Shown here in pieces: positions 1 through 9,712 of a stretch of DNA of 64,000 bases. Source of the stretch: Pseudomonas entomophila (GTDB lineage Bacteria; Pseudomonadota; Gammaproteobacteria; Pseudomonadales; Pseudomonadaceae). How positions within the stretch are numbered: the stretch's first letter is position 1; each line of letters starts with the position of its first letter. The stretch lies in the NCBI RefSeq assembly GCF_023277925.1, contig NZ_CP063832.1:5439501-5503500 (forward strand), written 5' to 3'. Below the pieces are notes generated by a model. The model had not been told where the DNA came from, did no database searches, and saw only the letters and a list, made by a program, of their open reading frames with translations. Position numbers and translations under genes: made by a program.

Positions 1-18
1 ATCCGAGAGCACAACACC

Positions 19-774
19 TTGCTGCAAAATATTCGTGTTGTCCTGGTCAATACCAGCCATCCCGGCAACATCGGTGGCGCTGCGCGTGCCATGAAGAACA
101 TGGGCCTGTCGCGCCTGGTACTGGTGCAGCCAAAGGCGTTTCCCTCTGCCGAGGCCTCGGCGCGAGCCTCCGGCGCCGACGATGTGCTCGACAATGTCCA
201 GGTGGTCGACACACTCGAACAGGCGCTGGTCGGTTGCAGCCTGGTCATGGGCACCAGTGCCCGCGAGCGCAGCATCCCCTGGCCGCTGATCGACCCTCGT
301 GAGTGTGGGGCCAAGGCCGTGGCGCATGCCGTCGGTGGTGAAGAGATCGCCCTGGTGTTCGGGCGCGAGCACGCCGGCCTGACCAACGAAGAACTACAGC
401 GATGTCACTTCCACGTGCACATTCCCTCGAACCCCGACTTCAGCTCGCTGAATCTGGCCGCCGCCGTCCAGGTGCTCTCCTATGAGGTGCGCATGGCCTG
501 GCTGGCAGGGCAGGGCGCGGCGACCAAGGTCGAGAAGGTCGATGCCAGCGAGCTGGCGACCATGGACGAAATGGAGCTGTTCTATGACCACCTGGAGAAA
601 ACCCTGGTGGACATCGGCTTCCTTGACCCCGAGAAACCCAAGCACCTGATGGCGCGCTTGCGCCGGTTGTATGGGCGAAGCTCGGTCGAGCGTCCGGAAA
701 TGAGCATATTGCGCGGCATTCTCACCGAGACCCAGAAAGTCGCACGGGGCGAGCCGCATAAACGGAAGGACTGA
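19..774 (+). CDS. trmJ: tRNA (cytidine/uridine-2'-O-)-methyltransferase TrmJ
   Basis: TrmJ uses S-adenosylmethionine to methylate the ribose of nucleotide 32 in the tRNA anticodon loop. The 251-residue protein shows the three SpoU/SPOUT blocks: N-terminal [14 protein letters not shown] (11-24, with Arg23), [14 protein letters not shown] (112-125) and [15 protein letters not shown] (142-156), which build the trefoil-knot SAM site. The start is the TTG at 19, because the conserved family N-terminus begins directly with [16 protein letters not shown]. Only 18 bases of upstream sequence are in the window, so the promoter is not visible. It lies 4 bases ahead of cysE and is probably co-transcribed with it. 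Confidence 0.95.
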   Translation: MLQNIRVVLVNTSHPGNIGGAARAMKNMGLSRLVLVQPKAFPSAEASARASGADDVLDNVQVVDTLEQALVGCSLVMGTSARERSIPWPLIDPRECGAKAVAHAVGGEEIALVFGREHAGLTNEELQRCHFHVHIPSNPDFSSLNLAAAVQVLSYEVRMAWLAGQGAATKVEKVDASELATMDEMELFYDHLEKTLVDIGFLDPEKPKHLMARLRRLYGRSSVERPEMSILRGILTETQKVARGEPHKRKD

Positions 775-778
775 ACAG

Positions 779-1555
779 ATGTTCGAGCGTCTGCGTGAAG
801 ATATCCAGAGCGTTTTCCATCGTGACCCGGCGGCGCGCAACGCCTTTGAAGTGCTGACCTGCTACCCCGGCATGCATGCGATCTGGCTGCACCGGCTGGG
901 CCATGCCCTGTGGGTGCGCGACTTCAAGTGGCTGGCGCGCCTGGTGTCGAACTTCGGTCGCTGGATGACCGGTATCGAGATTCATCCCGGTGCCACCATC
1001 GGCCGGCGCTTCTTTATTGATCACGGCATGGGCATCGTCATTGGCGAGACCGCCGAGATCGGTGACGACGTCACGCTCTACCAGGGCGTGACCCTGGGTG
1101 GCACCAGCTGGAACAAAGGCAAGCGTCACCCCACGCTGGAAAACGGTGTGGTAGTGGGCGCGGGTGCCAAGGTGCTGGGGCCGTTCACGGTCGGTGCCGG
1201 CGCCAAGATCGGTTCCAATGCCGTGGTCACCAAGGCGGTGCCGGCCGGCGCTACTGCGGTTGGTATCCCCGGGCGGATCATCGTCAAGAGCGAAGGCGAC
1301 GCGGTCGAGGCCAAGCGCAAGGCGATGGCCGAGAAGATCGGCTTCGACGCGTATGGCGTCAGCGGTGACATGCCCGACCCGGTAGCGCGCGCCATCGGCC
1401 AGATGCTCGATCACCTGCAGGCCGTTGACGAGCGGTTGGAGGGGATGTGTGGCGCGCTGACCAGGATGGGCAGTGATTACTGTGCCAAGGAACTGCCAGC
1501 GTTGCCCGCCGAAGACTTTACCGAAATGAAGCAGGGCGACACTCAGTCGCATTGA
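779..1555 (+). CDS. cysE: Serine O-acetyltransferase
   Basis: It transfers acetyl from acetyl-CoA to L-serine, giving O-acetylserine, the acceptor for sulfide in cysteine synthesis. Left-handed beta-helix hexapeptide repeats span roughly residues 66-165, and the DHG motif at 81-83 carries the His equivalent to the E. coli catalytic histidine. The protein has 258 residues. The N-terminal helical part before the helix is about 70 residues shorter than in E. coli CysE, while about 90 residues follow the helix. The gene sits between trmJ and the isc operon, so cysteine synthesis lies beside the cysteine-consuming IscS system. A hairpin follows the stop codon. Confidence 0.93.
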   Translation: MFERLREDIQSVFHRDPAARNAFEVLTCYPGMHAIWLHRLGHALWVRDFKWLARLVSNFGRWMTGIEIHPGATIGRRFFIDHGMGIVIGETAEIGDDVTLYQGVTLGGTSWNKGKRHPTLENGVVVGAGAKVLGPFTVGAGAKIGSNAVVTKAVPAGATAVGIPGRIIVKSEGDAVEAKRKAMAEKIGFDAYGVSGDMPDPVARAIGQMLDHLQAVDERLEGMCGALTRMGSDYCAKELPALPAEDFTEMKQGDTQSH

Positions 1556-1568
1556 TTCCGCCCGCCCG

Positions 1569-1596
1569 ACACAAGGGGCGTGTGCTCGCGCCCCTT
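1569..1596 (+). terminator. Hairpin after cysE
   Basis: Perfect 10-bp inverted repeat ACAAGGGGCG / CGCCCCTTGT with an 8-base loop, 13 bases after the cysE stop. No clear T-run follows, so it may be a weak terminator or a 3'-end stabiliser. Confidence 0.6.
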
Positions 1597-1628
1597 GTCT
1601 GCTACACTCGCGCCCGCCTCCCGCATGC

Positions 1629-1678
1629 ATACCCGACTAAAGCACTAGGTCTAATAGTTGACTTAAATGCTCGGGAAT
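1629..1678 (+). promoter_or_regulatory. Two abutting IscR type-1-like boxes
   Basis: Against the type-1 IscR consensus ATASYYGACTRWWWYAGTCRRSTAT, bases 1654-1678 match at 21 of 25 positions and the immediately preceding 1629-1653 match at about 18. The downstream box covers the -35 element and the spacer of the iscR promoter, which is where [2Fe-2S]-IscR would block RNA polymerase. The matches were counted by eye. Autorepression of isc by IscR is known in E. coli and Pseudomonas; its action here is inferred. Confidence 0.78.
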
Positions 1679-1686
1679 CGCATACT
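1658..1686 (+). promoter_or_regulatory. iscR sigma-70 promoter
   Basis: -35 TTGACT (1658-1663), a 17-bp spacer, and -10 CATACT (1681-1686). Transcription should start near 1693, about 30 bases before the iscR ATG. The promoter overlaps the downstream IscR-type box. Confidence 0.75.
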
Positions 1687-1723
1687 CGCACACATCTTGT
1701 AACTCCCGTGGTAACCACACGCC

Positions 1724-2215
1724 ATGCGACTGACTACCAAAGGCCGATACGCCGTGACTGCCATGCTCGACCTGGCGTTGCACGCGCAGCATGGGCCGGT
1801 GTCTTTGGCCGATATTTCCGAGCGCCAGGGCATTTCCCTCTCTTATCTGGAACAGCTGTTCGCCAAGCTGCGCCGCAGTAGCCTGGTTTCCAGCGTTCGC
1901 GGCCCGGGCGGCGGCTACCAGCTGTCGCGCGGCATGGAAACCATCCAGGTGGCCCAGGTCATCGACGCGGTCAACGAATCGGTTGATGCCACCCGTTGCC
2001 AGGGGCTGGGGGATTGCCATGCCGGTGATACCTGCCTGACCCACCACCTGTGGTGCGACCTGAGCCAGCAGATTCATGAATTCCTCAGCGGCATCAGCCT
2101 GGCCGACCTCGTCATGCGCCGCGAGGTGCAGGAAGTCGCCCAGCGCCAGGACCTGCGCCGTGTTGCCGGCCGGATTGCCCAGCTGGACAAGATTGAGACG
2201 TCCGCCGTCGACTGA
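1724..2215 (+). CDS. iscR: Fe-S cluster assembly regulator IscR
   Basis: Rrf2-family winged-helix regulator of 163 residues that senses Fe-S status through its own [2Fe-2S] cluster and represses the isc operon when loaded. The N-terminal DNA-binding part (1-75) includes the wing motif [12 protein letters not shown]. The cluster ligands are visible as Cys92, Cys98 and Cys104 with His107. It is the first gene of the operon, 45 bases before iscS, and is preceded by the IscR-type boxes and promoter at 1629-1686. The ATG at 1724 gives the normal family length. Confidence 0.97.
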   Translation: MRLTTKGRYAVTAMLDLALHAQHGPVSLADISERQGISLSYLEQLFAKLRRSSLVSSVRGPGGGYQLSRGMETIQVAQVIDAVNESVDATRCQGLGDCHAGDTCLTHHLWCDLSQQIHEFLSGISLADLVMRREVQEVAQRQDLRRVAGRIAQLDKIETSAVD

Positions 2216-2259
2216 GATTACAGCGACGAGCGACGCCACCGCCTGATAGGAGATACTCA

Positions 2260-3474
2260 ATGAAGTTGCCGATCTACCTCGATTACTCCGCGACCACCCC
2301 GGTCGATCCCCGTGTCGCCCAGAAGATGGCCGAGTGCCTGCTGGTCGACGGGAACTTCGGTAACCCGGCCTCGCGTTCCCACGTGTTTGGCTGGAAAGCT
2401 GAAGAGGCAGTCGAGAACGGCCGCCGCCAGGTCGCCGAGCTGATCAACGCCGACCCGCGCGAAATCGTCTGGACCAGCGGTGCCACCGAGTCCGACAACC
2501 TGGCGCTCAAGGGCGTGGCGCACTTCTATCAGACCAAGGGCAAGCACATCATCACCTCCAAGATCGAGCACAAGGCGGTCCTGGACACCGCTCGCCAGCT
2601 CGAGCGTGAAGGTTTCGAGGTCACCTACCTGGAGCCTGGCGAAGACGGCATCGTCACCCCGGCCATGGTCGAAGCCGCCCTGCGTGACGACACCATCCTG
2701 GTCTCGCTGATGCACGTGAACAACGAGGTTGGTTCGATCAACGACATCGCCGCCATTGGTGAGCTGACCCGCTCGCGTGGTGTGCTGTTCCATGTCGACG
2801 CCGCCCAGTCGGCCGGCAAGGTCGAAATCGATGTGCAAAAGCTGAAAGTCGACCTGATGTCGTTCTCGGCGCACAAGGTCTACGGTCCGAAAGGCATCGG
2901 TGCGTTGTACGTCAGCCGCAAGCCGCGGGTACGCCTGGAAGCCATCATTCACGGCGGTGGCCATGAGCGTGGCATGCGCTCGGGCACCCTGCCAACCCAC
3001 CAGATCGTCGGCATGGGCGAGGCCTTCGCCATCGCCAAGCAGGAAATGGCCGCCGAGAACGTGCGCATCAAGGCCCTGAGCGACCGCTTCTTCAAGCAGG
3101 TCTCCGATCTTGAAGAGCTTTACGTCAACGGCAGCCAGACCGCCCGTGTGCCGCACAACCTGAACCTGAGCTTCAACTACGTCGAAGGCGAGTCGCTGCT
3201 GATGTCCCTGAAGGATATCGCCGTATCGTCCGGTTCGGCCTGCACCTCCGCTTCGCTCGAGCCGTCCTACGTCCTGCGTGCCCTGGGCCGCAACGACGAG
3301 CTGGCGCACAGCTCGATCCGCTTCTCCTTCGGCCGCTTCACCACCGAAGAAGAAGTCGACTACGCCGCGCAGGAAGTCTGCAAGGCGGTCAACAAGCTGC
3401 GTGAATTGTCGCCGCTGTGGGACATGTACAAAGACGGCGTCGACATCTCCAAGATCGAGTGGGCCGCCCACTAA
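2260..3474 (+). CDS. iscS: Cysteine desulfurase IscS
   Basis: PLP enzyme that converts cysteine to alanine and passes the sulfur as a persulfide to IscU and to tRNA-thiolation partners. Its 404 residues equal the E. coli length. The PLP lysine lies in [10 protein letters not shown], and the catalytic cysteine in the mobile loop [15 protein letters not shown] (about Cys328). The ATG at 2260 follows a GGAGA ribosome binding site. It is the second gene of the operon and is followed by iscU after 46 bases. Confidence 0.98.
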   Translation: MKLPIYLDYSATTPVDPRVAQKMAECLLVDGNFGNPASRSHVFGWKAEEAVENGRRQVAELINADPREIVWTSGATESDNLALKGVAHFYQTKGKHIITSKIEHKAVLDTARQLEREGFEVTYLEPGEDGIVTPAMVEAALRDDTILVSLMHVNNEVGSINDIAAIGELTRSRGVLFHVDAAQSAGKVEIDVQKLKVDLMSFSAHKVYGPKGIGALYVSRKPRVRLEAIIHGGGHERGMRSGTLPTHQIVGMGEAFAIAKQEMAAENVRIKALSDRFFKQVSDLEELYVNGSQTARVPHNLNLSFNYVEGESLLMSLKDIAVSSGSACTSASLEPSYVLRALGRNDELAHSSIRFSFGRFTTEEEVDYAAQEVCKAVNKLRELSPLWDMYKDGVDISKIEWAAH

Positions 3475-3520
3475 GCAGTCGCCGGCAAGAGCGGCTCCCT
3501 GATGAGGAAGGAATTGCACC

Positions 3521-3907
3521 ATGGCATACAGTGAAAAGGTCATCGACCACTACGAAAACCCGCGCAACGTCGGCAAGATGAACGCTGACGATCCGGATGT
3601 CGGTACCGGCATGGTCGGCGCCCCGGCCTGCGGTGACGTGATGCGCCTGCAGATCAAGGTCAACGAGCAGGGCGTCATTGAAGACGCCAAGTTCAAGACT
3701 TATGGCTGCGGTTCGGCTATCGCCTCGAGCTCCCTCGCCACCGAGTGGATGAAGGGCAAAACGCTTGACGAGGCCGAGACCATCAAGAACACCCAGCTGG
3801 CTGAAGAGCTGGCGTTGCCGCCGGTCAAGATCCACTGCTCCGTACTCGCCGAAGATGCCATCAAGGCCGCTGTTCGCGATTACAAGCAGAAGAAAGGCTT
3901 GATCTGA
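3521..3907 (+). CDS. iscU: Fe-S scaffold protein IscU
   Basis: Scaffold on which IscS sulfur and iron form a [2Fe-2S] cluster before hand-off by HscA/HscB. The 128-residue protein has the three ligand cysteines (Cys37 in GAPACGD, Cys63 in YGCGSA, Cys106 in KIHCSVL) and the LPPVK recognition motif (99-103) bound by HscA. A GAGGAAGGA-type ribosome binding site precedes the ATG. It lies between iscS and iscA in the standard order. Confidence 0.98.
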   Translation: MAYSEKVIDHYENPRNVGKMNADDPDVGTGMVGAPACGDVMRLQIKVNEQGVIEDAKFKTYGCGSAIASSSLATEWMKGKTLDEAETIKNTQLAEELALPPVKIHCSVLAEDAIKAAVRDYKQKKGLI

Positions 3908-3935
3908 GTCGCCTGACGCAAGGTAAGGAGTTCTG

Positions 3936-4259
3936 ATGGCTATCAGCATGACAGAAGCCGCCGCCAACCACATTCGCCGCTCCCTCGACGGGCGCGGCAA
4001 GGGTGAGGGCATTCGCCTGGGCGTGCGCACCACCGGCTGCTCGGGCCTGGCCTACGTGCTGGAGTTCGTCGATGAGCTCGCCGAAGAAGACCAGGTGTTC
4101 GAGAACCATGGCGTGAAGGTCATCATCGACCCGAAAAGCCTGGTCTATCTCGACGGCACCGAGCTGGACTTCGTCAAGGAAGGGTTGAACGAAGGCTTCA
4201 AGTTCAACAACCCCAACGTGCGCGGTGAGTGTGGCTGCGGCGAAAGCTTCAATGTCTGA
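3936..4259 (+). CDS. iscA: A-type Fe-S carrier IscA
   Basis: A-type carrier that accepts and delivers Fe-S clusters or iron to apo-proteins. The 107-residue protein keeps the three conserved cysteines: Cys35 (TTGCSG) and Cys99/Cys101 in the C-terminal CGC motif. A TAAGGAG ribosome binding site lies just upstream of the ATG. It follows iscU by 28 bases and precedes hscB by 8. Confidence 0.97.
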   Translation: MAISMTEAAANHIRRSLDGRGKGEGIRLGVRTTGCSGLAYVLEFVDELAEEDQVFENHGVKVIIDPKSLVYLDGTELDFVKEGLNEGFKFNNPNVRGECGCGESFNV

Positions 4260-4267
4260 GGCTTGAC

Positions 4268-4789
4268 GTGGGTACTCCTTGCCATTACGCCCTGTTCGAC
4301 CTGCAGCCGGCCTTCCGCCTGGACCTCGACAAGCTGGCCGTTCGCTACCGCGAACTGGCCCGCGAGGTCCATCCTGACCGTTTCGCCGACGCCTCCGAGC
4401 GCGAGCAGCGGGTCGCCCTGGAAAAGTCCGCCGCGCTGAACGACGCCTACCAGACCTTGCGCAGCGCGCCGCGCCGCGCCCGCTACCTGCTGGCCATCGG
4501 TGGCCACGAAGTGCCCCAGGAAGTCACCGTGCACGACCCGGACTTCCTGCTGCAGCAGATGCAGTGGCGCGAAGAGCTCGAGGAACTGCAGGACGAGGCC
4601 GACCTGGATGGTGTCGGTGTGTTCAAGAAGCGCCTCAAAGTCGCCCAGGACACGCTGAACGATGACTTCGCCGACTGTTGGGATGACGCAGCCCAGCGCG
4701 AAAAGGCCGAACGCCTGATGCGCCGTATGCAGTTCCTCGACAAGCTCGCCCAAGAAGTGCGCCAACTGGAAGAGCGCCTCGACGATTAA
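4268..4789 (+). CDS. hscB: Fe-S co-chaperone HscB
   Basis: J-domain co-chaperone that brings cluster-loaded IscU to HscA and stimulates its ATPase. The J-domain HPD motif is at 35-37, followed by the C-terminal three-helix region that binds IscU. The reading frame opens further upstream inside iscA, but the GTG at 4268 is the better start: it gives 173 residues beginning [12 protein letters not shown], the usual length, with no overlap with iscA. It is translated closely after iscA and followed by hscA. Confidence 0.95.
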   Translation: MGTPCHYALFDLQPAFRLDLDKLAVRYRELAREVHPDRFADASEREQRVALEKSAALNDAYQTLRSAPRRARYLLAIGGHEVPQEVTVHDPDFLLQQMQWREELEELQDEADLDGVGVFKKRLKVAQDTLNDDFADCWDDAAQREKAERLMRRMQFLDKLAQEVRQLEERLDD

Positions 4790-4831
4790 TCCCGGCGTTG
4801 CCGTGACGACGCCTAAGGTACTCAGAAAAGC

Positions 4832-6694
4832 ATGGCCCTACTGCAGATCGCCGAACCCGGTCAGAGCCCCCAGCCGCACCAGCGCCGCCTGGCGGTGGGC
4901 ATCGACCTGGGCACCACCAACTCCCTCGTCGCCGCTGTTCGCAGCGGGCGCAGCGAACCGCTGCCCGATGCGCAGGGAAATGTCATCCTGCCGTCCGCCG
5001 TGCGCTACCTCGACAGCGCCACTGAAGTCGGCCTGGCTGCGCGCGAGGCCGCTCCCAGCGACCCGCTCAACAGCATCCTGTCGGTCAAGCGCCTGATGGG
5101 GCGGGGTCTGGCGGACGTCAAGCAACTGGGCGAGCAACTGCCGTACCGTTTTGTCGGCGGCGAGTCGCATATGCCGTTCATCGACACCGTCCAGGGGCCG
5201 AAAAGCCCGGTGGAAGTGTCTGCCGACATCCTCAAGGTGCTGCGTCAGCGCGCCGAGGAAACCCTCGGTGGCGAGCTGGTCGGTGCGGTGATCACCGTGC
5301 CTGCCTATTTCGATGACGCCCAGCGCCAGGCCACCAAGGATGCCGCCAAGCTGGCCGGTCTCAATGTCCTGCGCTTGCTCAACGAGCCGACCGCGGCAGC
5401 CGTGGCCTATGGCCTGGACCAGAACGCCGAAGGCGTCGTGGCGATCTTCGACCTGGGTGGAGGCACCTTCGACATTTCCATCCTGCGCCTGAGCGCTGGT
5501 GTCTTCGAAGTGCTGGCCACCGGTGGCGACACGGCCCTGGGCGGTGACGACTTCGATCACGCGATCGCTGGCTGGATCATCGAGCAGGCCGGTTTGTCCG
5601 CCGACCTCGACCCGGCTACCCAGCGCCTGCTGCTGCAGACCGCCTGCGCGGCCAAGGAAGCCTTGACCGACCGTGACGCGGTCAGCGTCCGGCATGGCGC
5701 CTGGCAGGGCGAGCTGACCCGTGCCGCCTTCGAAGCCATGATCGAACCGATGATCGCCCGCAGCCTCAAGGCCTGCCGACGCGCCGTGCGCGACAGCGGC
5801 ATCGAGCTGGAGGAGGTCGGTGCGGTGGTGATGGTCGGTGGTTCGACCCGTGTGCCGCGTGTGCGCGAGGCGGTGGGTACCCTGTTTGGCCGTACCCCGC
5901 TGACCTCCATCGACCCGGACCAGGTGGTCGCCATCGGCGCCGCGATCCAGGCCGATACGCTGGCCGGCAATCGCCGCGAAGGTGGTGAGCTGCTGCTGCT
6001 TGACGTCATTCCGTTGTCGCTCGGCCTTGAAACCATGGGCGGGCTGATGGAGAAGGTGATCCCGCGCAATACCACGATTCCGGTGGCGCGCGCCCAGGAA
6101 TTCACCACGTATAAAGATGGCCAGTCGGCCATGATGATCCACGTGCTGCAGGGTGAGCGCGAACTGATCAGTGACTGCCGCTCGCTGGCTCGCTTCGAGC
6201 TGCGCGGTATCCCGGCCATGGTGGCTGGCGCGGCGAAGATCCGCGTCACCTTCCAGGTCGACGCCGACGGCCTGCTCAGCGTCTCGGCCCGCGAACTGGG
6301 CTCGGGCGTGGAGTCGAGCATCCAGGTCAAACCCTCCTATGGCCTGACCGACGGCGAGATCGCCCGCATGCTCAAGGACTCCTTTGAACATGCCGGCGCC
6401 GACAAGCACGCCCGTCAGCTGCGCGAGCACCAAGTCGACGCCGAGCGCCTGCTCGAAGCGGTGCAGGGCGCCCTGGACGCCGATGGCGAGCGCCTGCTCA
6501 GCGATGATGAGCGCGAGGCCATTGCGTTCCAGATGCAAGAATTGCGTGATTTGCTCACCGGCACCGATGGCGCCGCCATCGAGCAGCAGACCAAGCGTCT
6601 GTCGCAGGTGACTGATGCATTTGCCGCCCGTCGCCTTGATTCGACGGTCAAAGCCGCACTGGCCGGGCGCAACCTGAATGAGATCGAGGAGTAA
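4832..6694 (+). CDS. hscA: Fe-S chaperone HscA (Hsp70 family)
   Basis: Specialised Hsp70 that binds the LPPVK motif of IscU and uses ATP to release its cluster to acceptors. The 620-residue protein starts its nucleotide-binding domain with GIDLGTTNS (about 25-33), followed by [12 protein letters not shown] and [11 protein letters not shown] beta-sandwich substrate domain and a helical lid follow (about 390-620). No DnaK-type disordered tail is seen. The start ATG at 4832 lies 42 bases after hscB, and fdx follows after 3 bases. Confidence 0.97.
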   Translation: MALLQIAEPGQSPQPHQRRLAVGIDLGTTNSLVAAVRSGRSEPLPDAQGNVILPSAVRYLDSATEVGLAAREAAPSDPLNSILSVKRLMGRGLADVKQLGEQLPYRFVGGESHMPFIDTVQGPKSPVEVSADILKVLRQRAEETLGGELVGAVITVPAYFDDAQRQATKDAAKLAGLNVLRLLNEPTAAAVAYGLDQNAEGVVAIFDLGGGTFDISILRLSAGVFEVLATGGDTALGGDDFDHAIAGWIIEQAGLSADLDPATQRLLLQTACAAKEALTDRDAVSVRHGAWQGELTRAAFEAMIEPMIARSLKACRRAVRDSGIELEEVGAVVMVGGSTRVPRVREAVGTLFGRTPLTSIDPDQVVAIGAAIQADTLAGNRREGGELLLLDVIPLSLGLETMGGLMEKVIPRNTTIPVARAQEFTTYKDGQSAMMIHVLQGERELISDCRSLARFELRGIPAMVAGAAKIRVTFQVDADGLLSVSARELGSGVESSIQVKPSYGLTDGEIARMLKDSFEHAGADKHARQLREHQVDAERLLEAVQGALDADGERLLSDDEREAIAFQMQELRDLLTGTDGAAIEQQTKRLSQVTDAFAARRLDSTVKAALAGRNLNEIEE

Positions 6695-6697
6695 CCG

Positions 6698-7039
6698 ATG
6701 CCCCAGGTGATTTTCCTGCCGCACGAGAAGTTCTGCCCGGATGGGCTGGTGGTTGAAGTGGAGCCGGGTACCAACATCCTGGAGCTGGCCCACGAGCATC
6801 ACATCGAGATGGAAAGCGCCTGTGGCGGCGTGTGCGCCTGCACCACCTGCCACTGCATCGTGCGCGAAGGCTTCGACTCGCTCGAGGAAGCCGATGAGCT
6901 CGAAGAGGACATGCTGGACAAGGCCTGGGGCCTGGAAGCGCAGTCGCGCCTGGCCTGCCAGGTGATTGTCGGTGATGAGGACCTCACCATCGAGATCCCC
7001 AAATACTCGCTCAACCACGCCGCCGAAGCGCCGCACTGA
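6698..7039 (+). CDS. fdx: Isc [2Fe-2S] ferredoxin
   Basis: Adrenodoxin-type ferredoxin that supplies electrons for cluster assembly on IscU. In 113 residues the cluster ligands Cys42, Cys48, Cys51 and Cys87 are in place. Two further cysteines (46 and 53) lie in the same loop, as is common for Isc ferredoxins. Its start codon follows the hscA stop by 3 bases, indicating translational coupling. Confidence 0.97.
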   Translation: MPQVIFLPHEKFCPDGLVVEVEPGTNILELAHEHHIEMESACGGVCACTTCHCIVREGFDSLEEADELEEDMLDKAWGLEAQSRLACQVIVGDEDLTIEIPKYSLNHAAEAPH

Positions 7040-7050
7040 GGGTGCCCAGT

Positions 7051-7251
7051 ATGAGCCTGAAATGGATTGATGTACTTGAGATCGCCATCCAGCTTGCCGA
7101 AAGCAAGCCCGAGGTCGATCCTCGTTACGTGAATTTCGTCGATCTGCACCGCTGGGTGCTGGCACTGCCCGACTTCAGCGACGATCCGTCGCGCGGCGGC
7201 GAGAAGGTGCTCGAGGCCATCCAGGCGGCCTGGATCGAAGAAGCCGACTGA
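7051..7251 (+). CDS. iscX: Fe-S assembly protein IscX
   Basis: Small acidic protein of 66 residues that binds IscS and iron and modulates cluster assembly. The family signature is visible in MSLKWIDVLEIAIQL, the central DPRYVNFVDLHRWV and the tail GGEKVLEAIQAAW. The ATG at 7051 was chosen over the in-frame GTG at 7042 because it restores the normal length and N-terminus. It is the last isc gene and is followed by a strong terminator. Confidence 0.95.
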   Translation: MSLKWIDVLEIAIQLAESKPEVDPRYVNFVDLHRWVLALPDFSDDPSRGGEKVLEAIQAAWIEEAD

Positions 7252-7281
7252 GCGCACGCTGCAGGTTAGGCAATCCCCTGG

Positions 7282-7312
7282 AACCCGCGTATAATTCGCG
7301 GGTTTAATTTTT
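7282..7312 (+). terminator. isc operon terminator
   Basis: AACCCGCG (7282-7289) pairs with CGCGGGTT (7297-7304) around a 7-base loop and runs into TTTAATTTTT. This is a canonical intrinsic terminator 30 bases after iscX. The loop begins with TATAAT (7290-7295), a consensus -10 hexamer placed for ndk. Confidence 0.85.
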
Positions 7313-7340
7313 CGCAACACTCAATATTCTGGAGTTTTCC

Positions 7341-7766
7341 ATGGCTGTTCAACGTACTTTCTCCATCATCAAGCCTGACGCCGTTGCCAAGAACGTCATC
7401 GGCGAGATCACCACTCGCTTCGAGAAAGCCGGCCTGCGCGTCGTCGCTTCGAAAATGAAGCAACTGTCCAAGGCCGAAGCCGAAGGCTTCTACGCCGAGC
7501 ACAAAGAGCGTGGCTTCTTCGGCGACCTGGTTGCCTTCATGACCTCCGGCCCAGTCGTTGTACAGGTCCTGGAAGGCGAAAACGCCATTCTGGCCAACCG
7601 TGAGCTGATGGGCGCCACCAACCCTAAAGAAGCTGCTCCAGGCACCATCCGTGCCGACTTCGCCGAGTCGATCGACGCCAACGCCGTTCACGGTTCGGAC
7701 TCCGAAGCCGCTGCCGCTCGCGAAATCGCTTACTTCTTCGCAGCTACCGAGGTAACCACTCGCTAA
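7341..7766 (+). CDS. ndk: Nucleoside diphosphate kinase
   Basis: It equilibrates nucleoside di- and triphosphates through a phosphohistidine intermediate. The 141-residue protein shows the substrate-binding N-terminus [10 protein letters not shown] and the active-site histidine His117 in [15 protein letters not shown] ribosome binding site precedes the ATG. It lies between the isc terminator and rlmN. Codon use is strongly biased, as expected for a highly expressed gene. Confidence 0.98.
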   Translation: MAVQRTFSIIKPDAVAKNVIGEITTRFEKAGLRVVASKMKQLSKAEAEGFYAEHKERGFFGDLVAFMTSGPVVVQVLEGENAILANRELMGATNPKEAAPGTIRADFAESIDANAVHGSDSEAAAAREIAYFFAATEVTTR

Positions 7767-7796
7767 GCGAAAGCTTACGGGTGTGAGGGTGAATCC

Positions 7797-8936
7797 ATGA
7801 CGACATCGACTGGCAAGATCAACCTGCTGGGGCTGACCCTGGCGGAAATGGAACAGTTCTTCGACTCAATCGGGGAGAAGCGCTTCCGCGCCGGGCAGGT
7901 GATGAAATGGATTCACCATTTTGGCGTCGATGATTTCGCCGCCATGACCAATGTCGGCAAGGTCTTGCGCGAAAAGCTCGAGGCTGTTGCCGAGATTCGG
8001 GGCCCGGAAGTGGTCAGCGAAGACATTTCCGCCGACGGCACCCGCAAGTGGGTGGTTCGCGTTGCCTCCGGCAGTTGCGTCGAGACCGTCTACATCCCCA
8101 CCGACGACCGCGGTACGCTGTGCGTATCGTCGCAAGCCGGCTGCGCCCTGGACTGCAGTTTCTGCTCCACCGGCAAGCAAGGCTTCAACAGCAACCTCAC
8201 CGCCGCCGAAGTGATCGGCCAGGTGTGGCTTGCCAATAAATCCTTCGGGACCGTCCCGGCCAAGATCGACCGCGCCATCACCAACGTGGTCATGATGGGC
8301 ATGGGCGAGCCCCTGCTGAATTTCGACAATGTCATCGCCGCCATGAAGATCATGATGGAAGATCTGGGCTATGGCATCTCGAAGCGTCGCGTCACGCTTT
8401 CCACCTCGGGCGTGGTGCCCATGATCGACGAGCTGGCCAAGCACATCGACGTGTCGCTCGCACTGTCGCTGCACGCTCCCAACGATGAGCTGCGCAACAA
8501 GCTGGTGCCGATCAACAAGAAGTACCCGCTGAAGATGCTGCTGGAATCGTGCATGGGCTACATGTCCACGCTCGGCGGCAAGCGCGTGCTCACCATCGAG
8601 TACACCCTGCTCAAGGACGTCAACGACCAGCCCGAGCACGCCGCGCAGATGATCGAGCTGCTGCGCGACGTCCCGTGCAAGATCAACCTGATCCCGTTCA
8701 ACCCGTTCCCGCACTCGGGCTACGAGCGACCGAGCAACAACGCCATCCGTCGCTTCCAAGACCTGCTGCACCACGGTGGTTTCAATGTCACCACCCGCAC
8801 CACCCGCGGTGACGACATCGATGCTGCCTGTGGTCAACTGGTGGGCCAGGTCAACGACCGTACCCGCCGCAGCGAGCGCTACATTGCCGTGCGCCAGCTC
8901 GCGGATGAGCCGCAAGACAGCGCCGCGCGCCCCTGA
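7797..8936 (+). CDS. rlmN: 23S rRNA / tRNA C2-adenine methyltransferase RlmN
   Basis: Radical-SAM enzyme that makes 2-methyladenosine at 23S rRNA A2503 and at tRNA position 37. The 379-residue protein has the cluster motif CALDCSFC (Cys116, Cys120, Cys123), the GMGEPLLN motif, and the C-terminal catalytic Cys345 in DAACGQL that takes part in methyl transfer. It carries a [4Fe-4S] cluster, so it is a plausible client of the upstream Isc system. pilF follows after 14 bases. Confidence 0.96.
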   Translation: MTTSTGKINLLGLTLAEMEQFFDSIGEKRFRAGQVMKWIHHFGVDDFAAMTNVGKVLREKLEAVAEIRGPEVVSEDISADGTRKWVVRVASGSCVETVYIPTDDRGTLCVSSQAGCALDCSFCSTGKQGFNSNLTAAEVIGQVWLANKSFGTVPAKIDRAITNVVMMGMGEPLLNFDNVIAAMKIMMEDLGYGISKRRVTLSTSGVVPMIDELAKHIDVSLALSLHAPNDELRNKLVPINKKYPLKMLLESCMGYMSTLGGKRVLTIEYTLLKDVNDQPEHAAQMIELLRDVPCKINLIPFNPFPHSGYERPSNNAIRRFQDLLHHGGFNVTTRTTRGDDIDAACGQLVGQVNDRTRRSERYIAVRQLADEPQDSAARP

Positions 8937-8950
8937 CGAGCACAGCACTC

Positions 8951-9712
8951 ATGACCCTGCGCGCCGCGCTGTCGATCCTCACGCTTTCGCTGCTGGTTGG
9001 CTGCGTGTCCGGCGGCGCGAGCGGTCCCTTGGCCAGCCGCCAGGGGCGTGAAGAGGCCGGGCTGGCCTACGTGCAGTTGGGGCTTGGGTATTTGCAACAA
9101 GGTTTGACCGAGCAGGCCAAGGCACCGCTGGGCAAGGCCCTGGCTTTGAACGAGCGCGATGCCGATGCCCACGCGGCATTGGCTCTGGTGTTCCAGGCAG
9201 AAGGCGAGCCCATGCTTGCCGACCGGCACTTTGAGAAAGCGCTGGCCATACGGTCGGGCGACACACGAATCCGCAACAACTACGGCAGTTTCCTATATGC
9301 TCAGGGCCGCTTTGGCGAAGCCCAGGCAATGTTCCGCCAAGCTGCCGCCGATACCCTGTATCCTGAACGCTCCCGGGTCTACGAGAACCTGGGGTTGACG
9401 GCCCTGAAGCTGGGGCAGGGCGAGCAGGCCCGCGATTATCTGGAGAAAGCCCTTCGGCTCAATCAGCGGCAACCGAAGGCTTTGCTCGAAATGGCTGAGT
9501 TGTCCTACGAAAACAGGCATTATGTGCCGGCCCGGGACTACTACGATCGATTCAGCCAACTGAGCGACCAGAATGCCCGCAGCCTGCTGCTGGGCAGCCG
9601 CCTGGCCCGCGCCCTCGACGACCGGGGCGACGCGGCTCGCCTGGGCCAGCAATTACAACGACTTTATCCCGGTACGCCGGAATATCAGCAATACCTGTCG
9701 GAGCAACGATGA
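8951..9712 (+). CDS. pilF: Type IV pilus pilotin lipoprotein PilF (PilW family)
   Basis: Outer-membrane lipoprotein that acts as pilotin for the PilQ secretin of type IV pili. The 253-residue protein begins with a lipoprotein signal ending in LLVGC (lipidated Cys18). TPR units follow from about residue 38 to 210 (for example GLAYVQLGLGYLQQGLTEQA and AHAALALVFQAEG). Its last four bases overlap rodZ as ATGA, the usual coupling in Pseudomonas. No other pilus genes are present in the window. Confidence 0.92.
   Translation: MTLRAALSILTLSLLVGCVSGGASGPLASRQGREEAGLAYVQLGLGYLQQGLTEQAKAPLGKALALNERDADAHAALALVFQAEGEPMLADRHFEKALAIRSGDTRIRNNYGSFLYAQGRFGEAQAMFRQAAADTLYPERSRVYENLGLTALKLGQGEQARDYLEKALRLNQRQPKALLEMAELSYENRHYVPARDYYDRFSQLSDQNARSLLLGSRLARALDDRGDAARLGQQLQRLYPGTPEYQQYLSEQR

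Noticed and set aside
4838..7165. 775-codon open frame antisense to hscA and fdx
   Set aside because: GC-rich third codon positions keep the antisense frame open. The + strand genes are unmistakable, and the antisense product has no recognisable motif.
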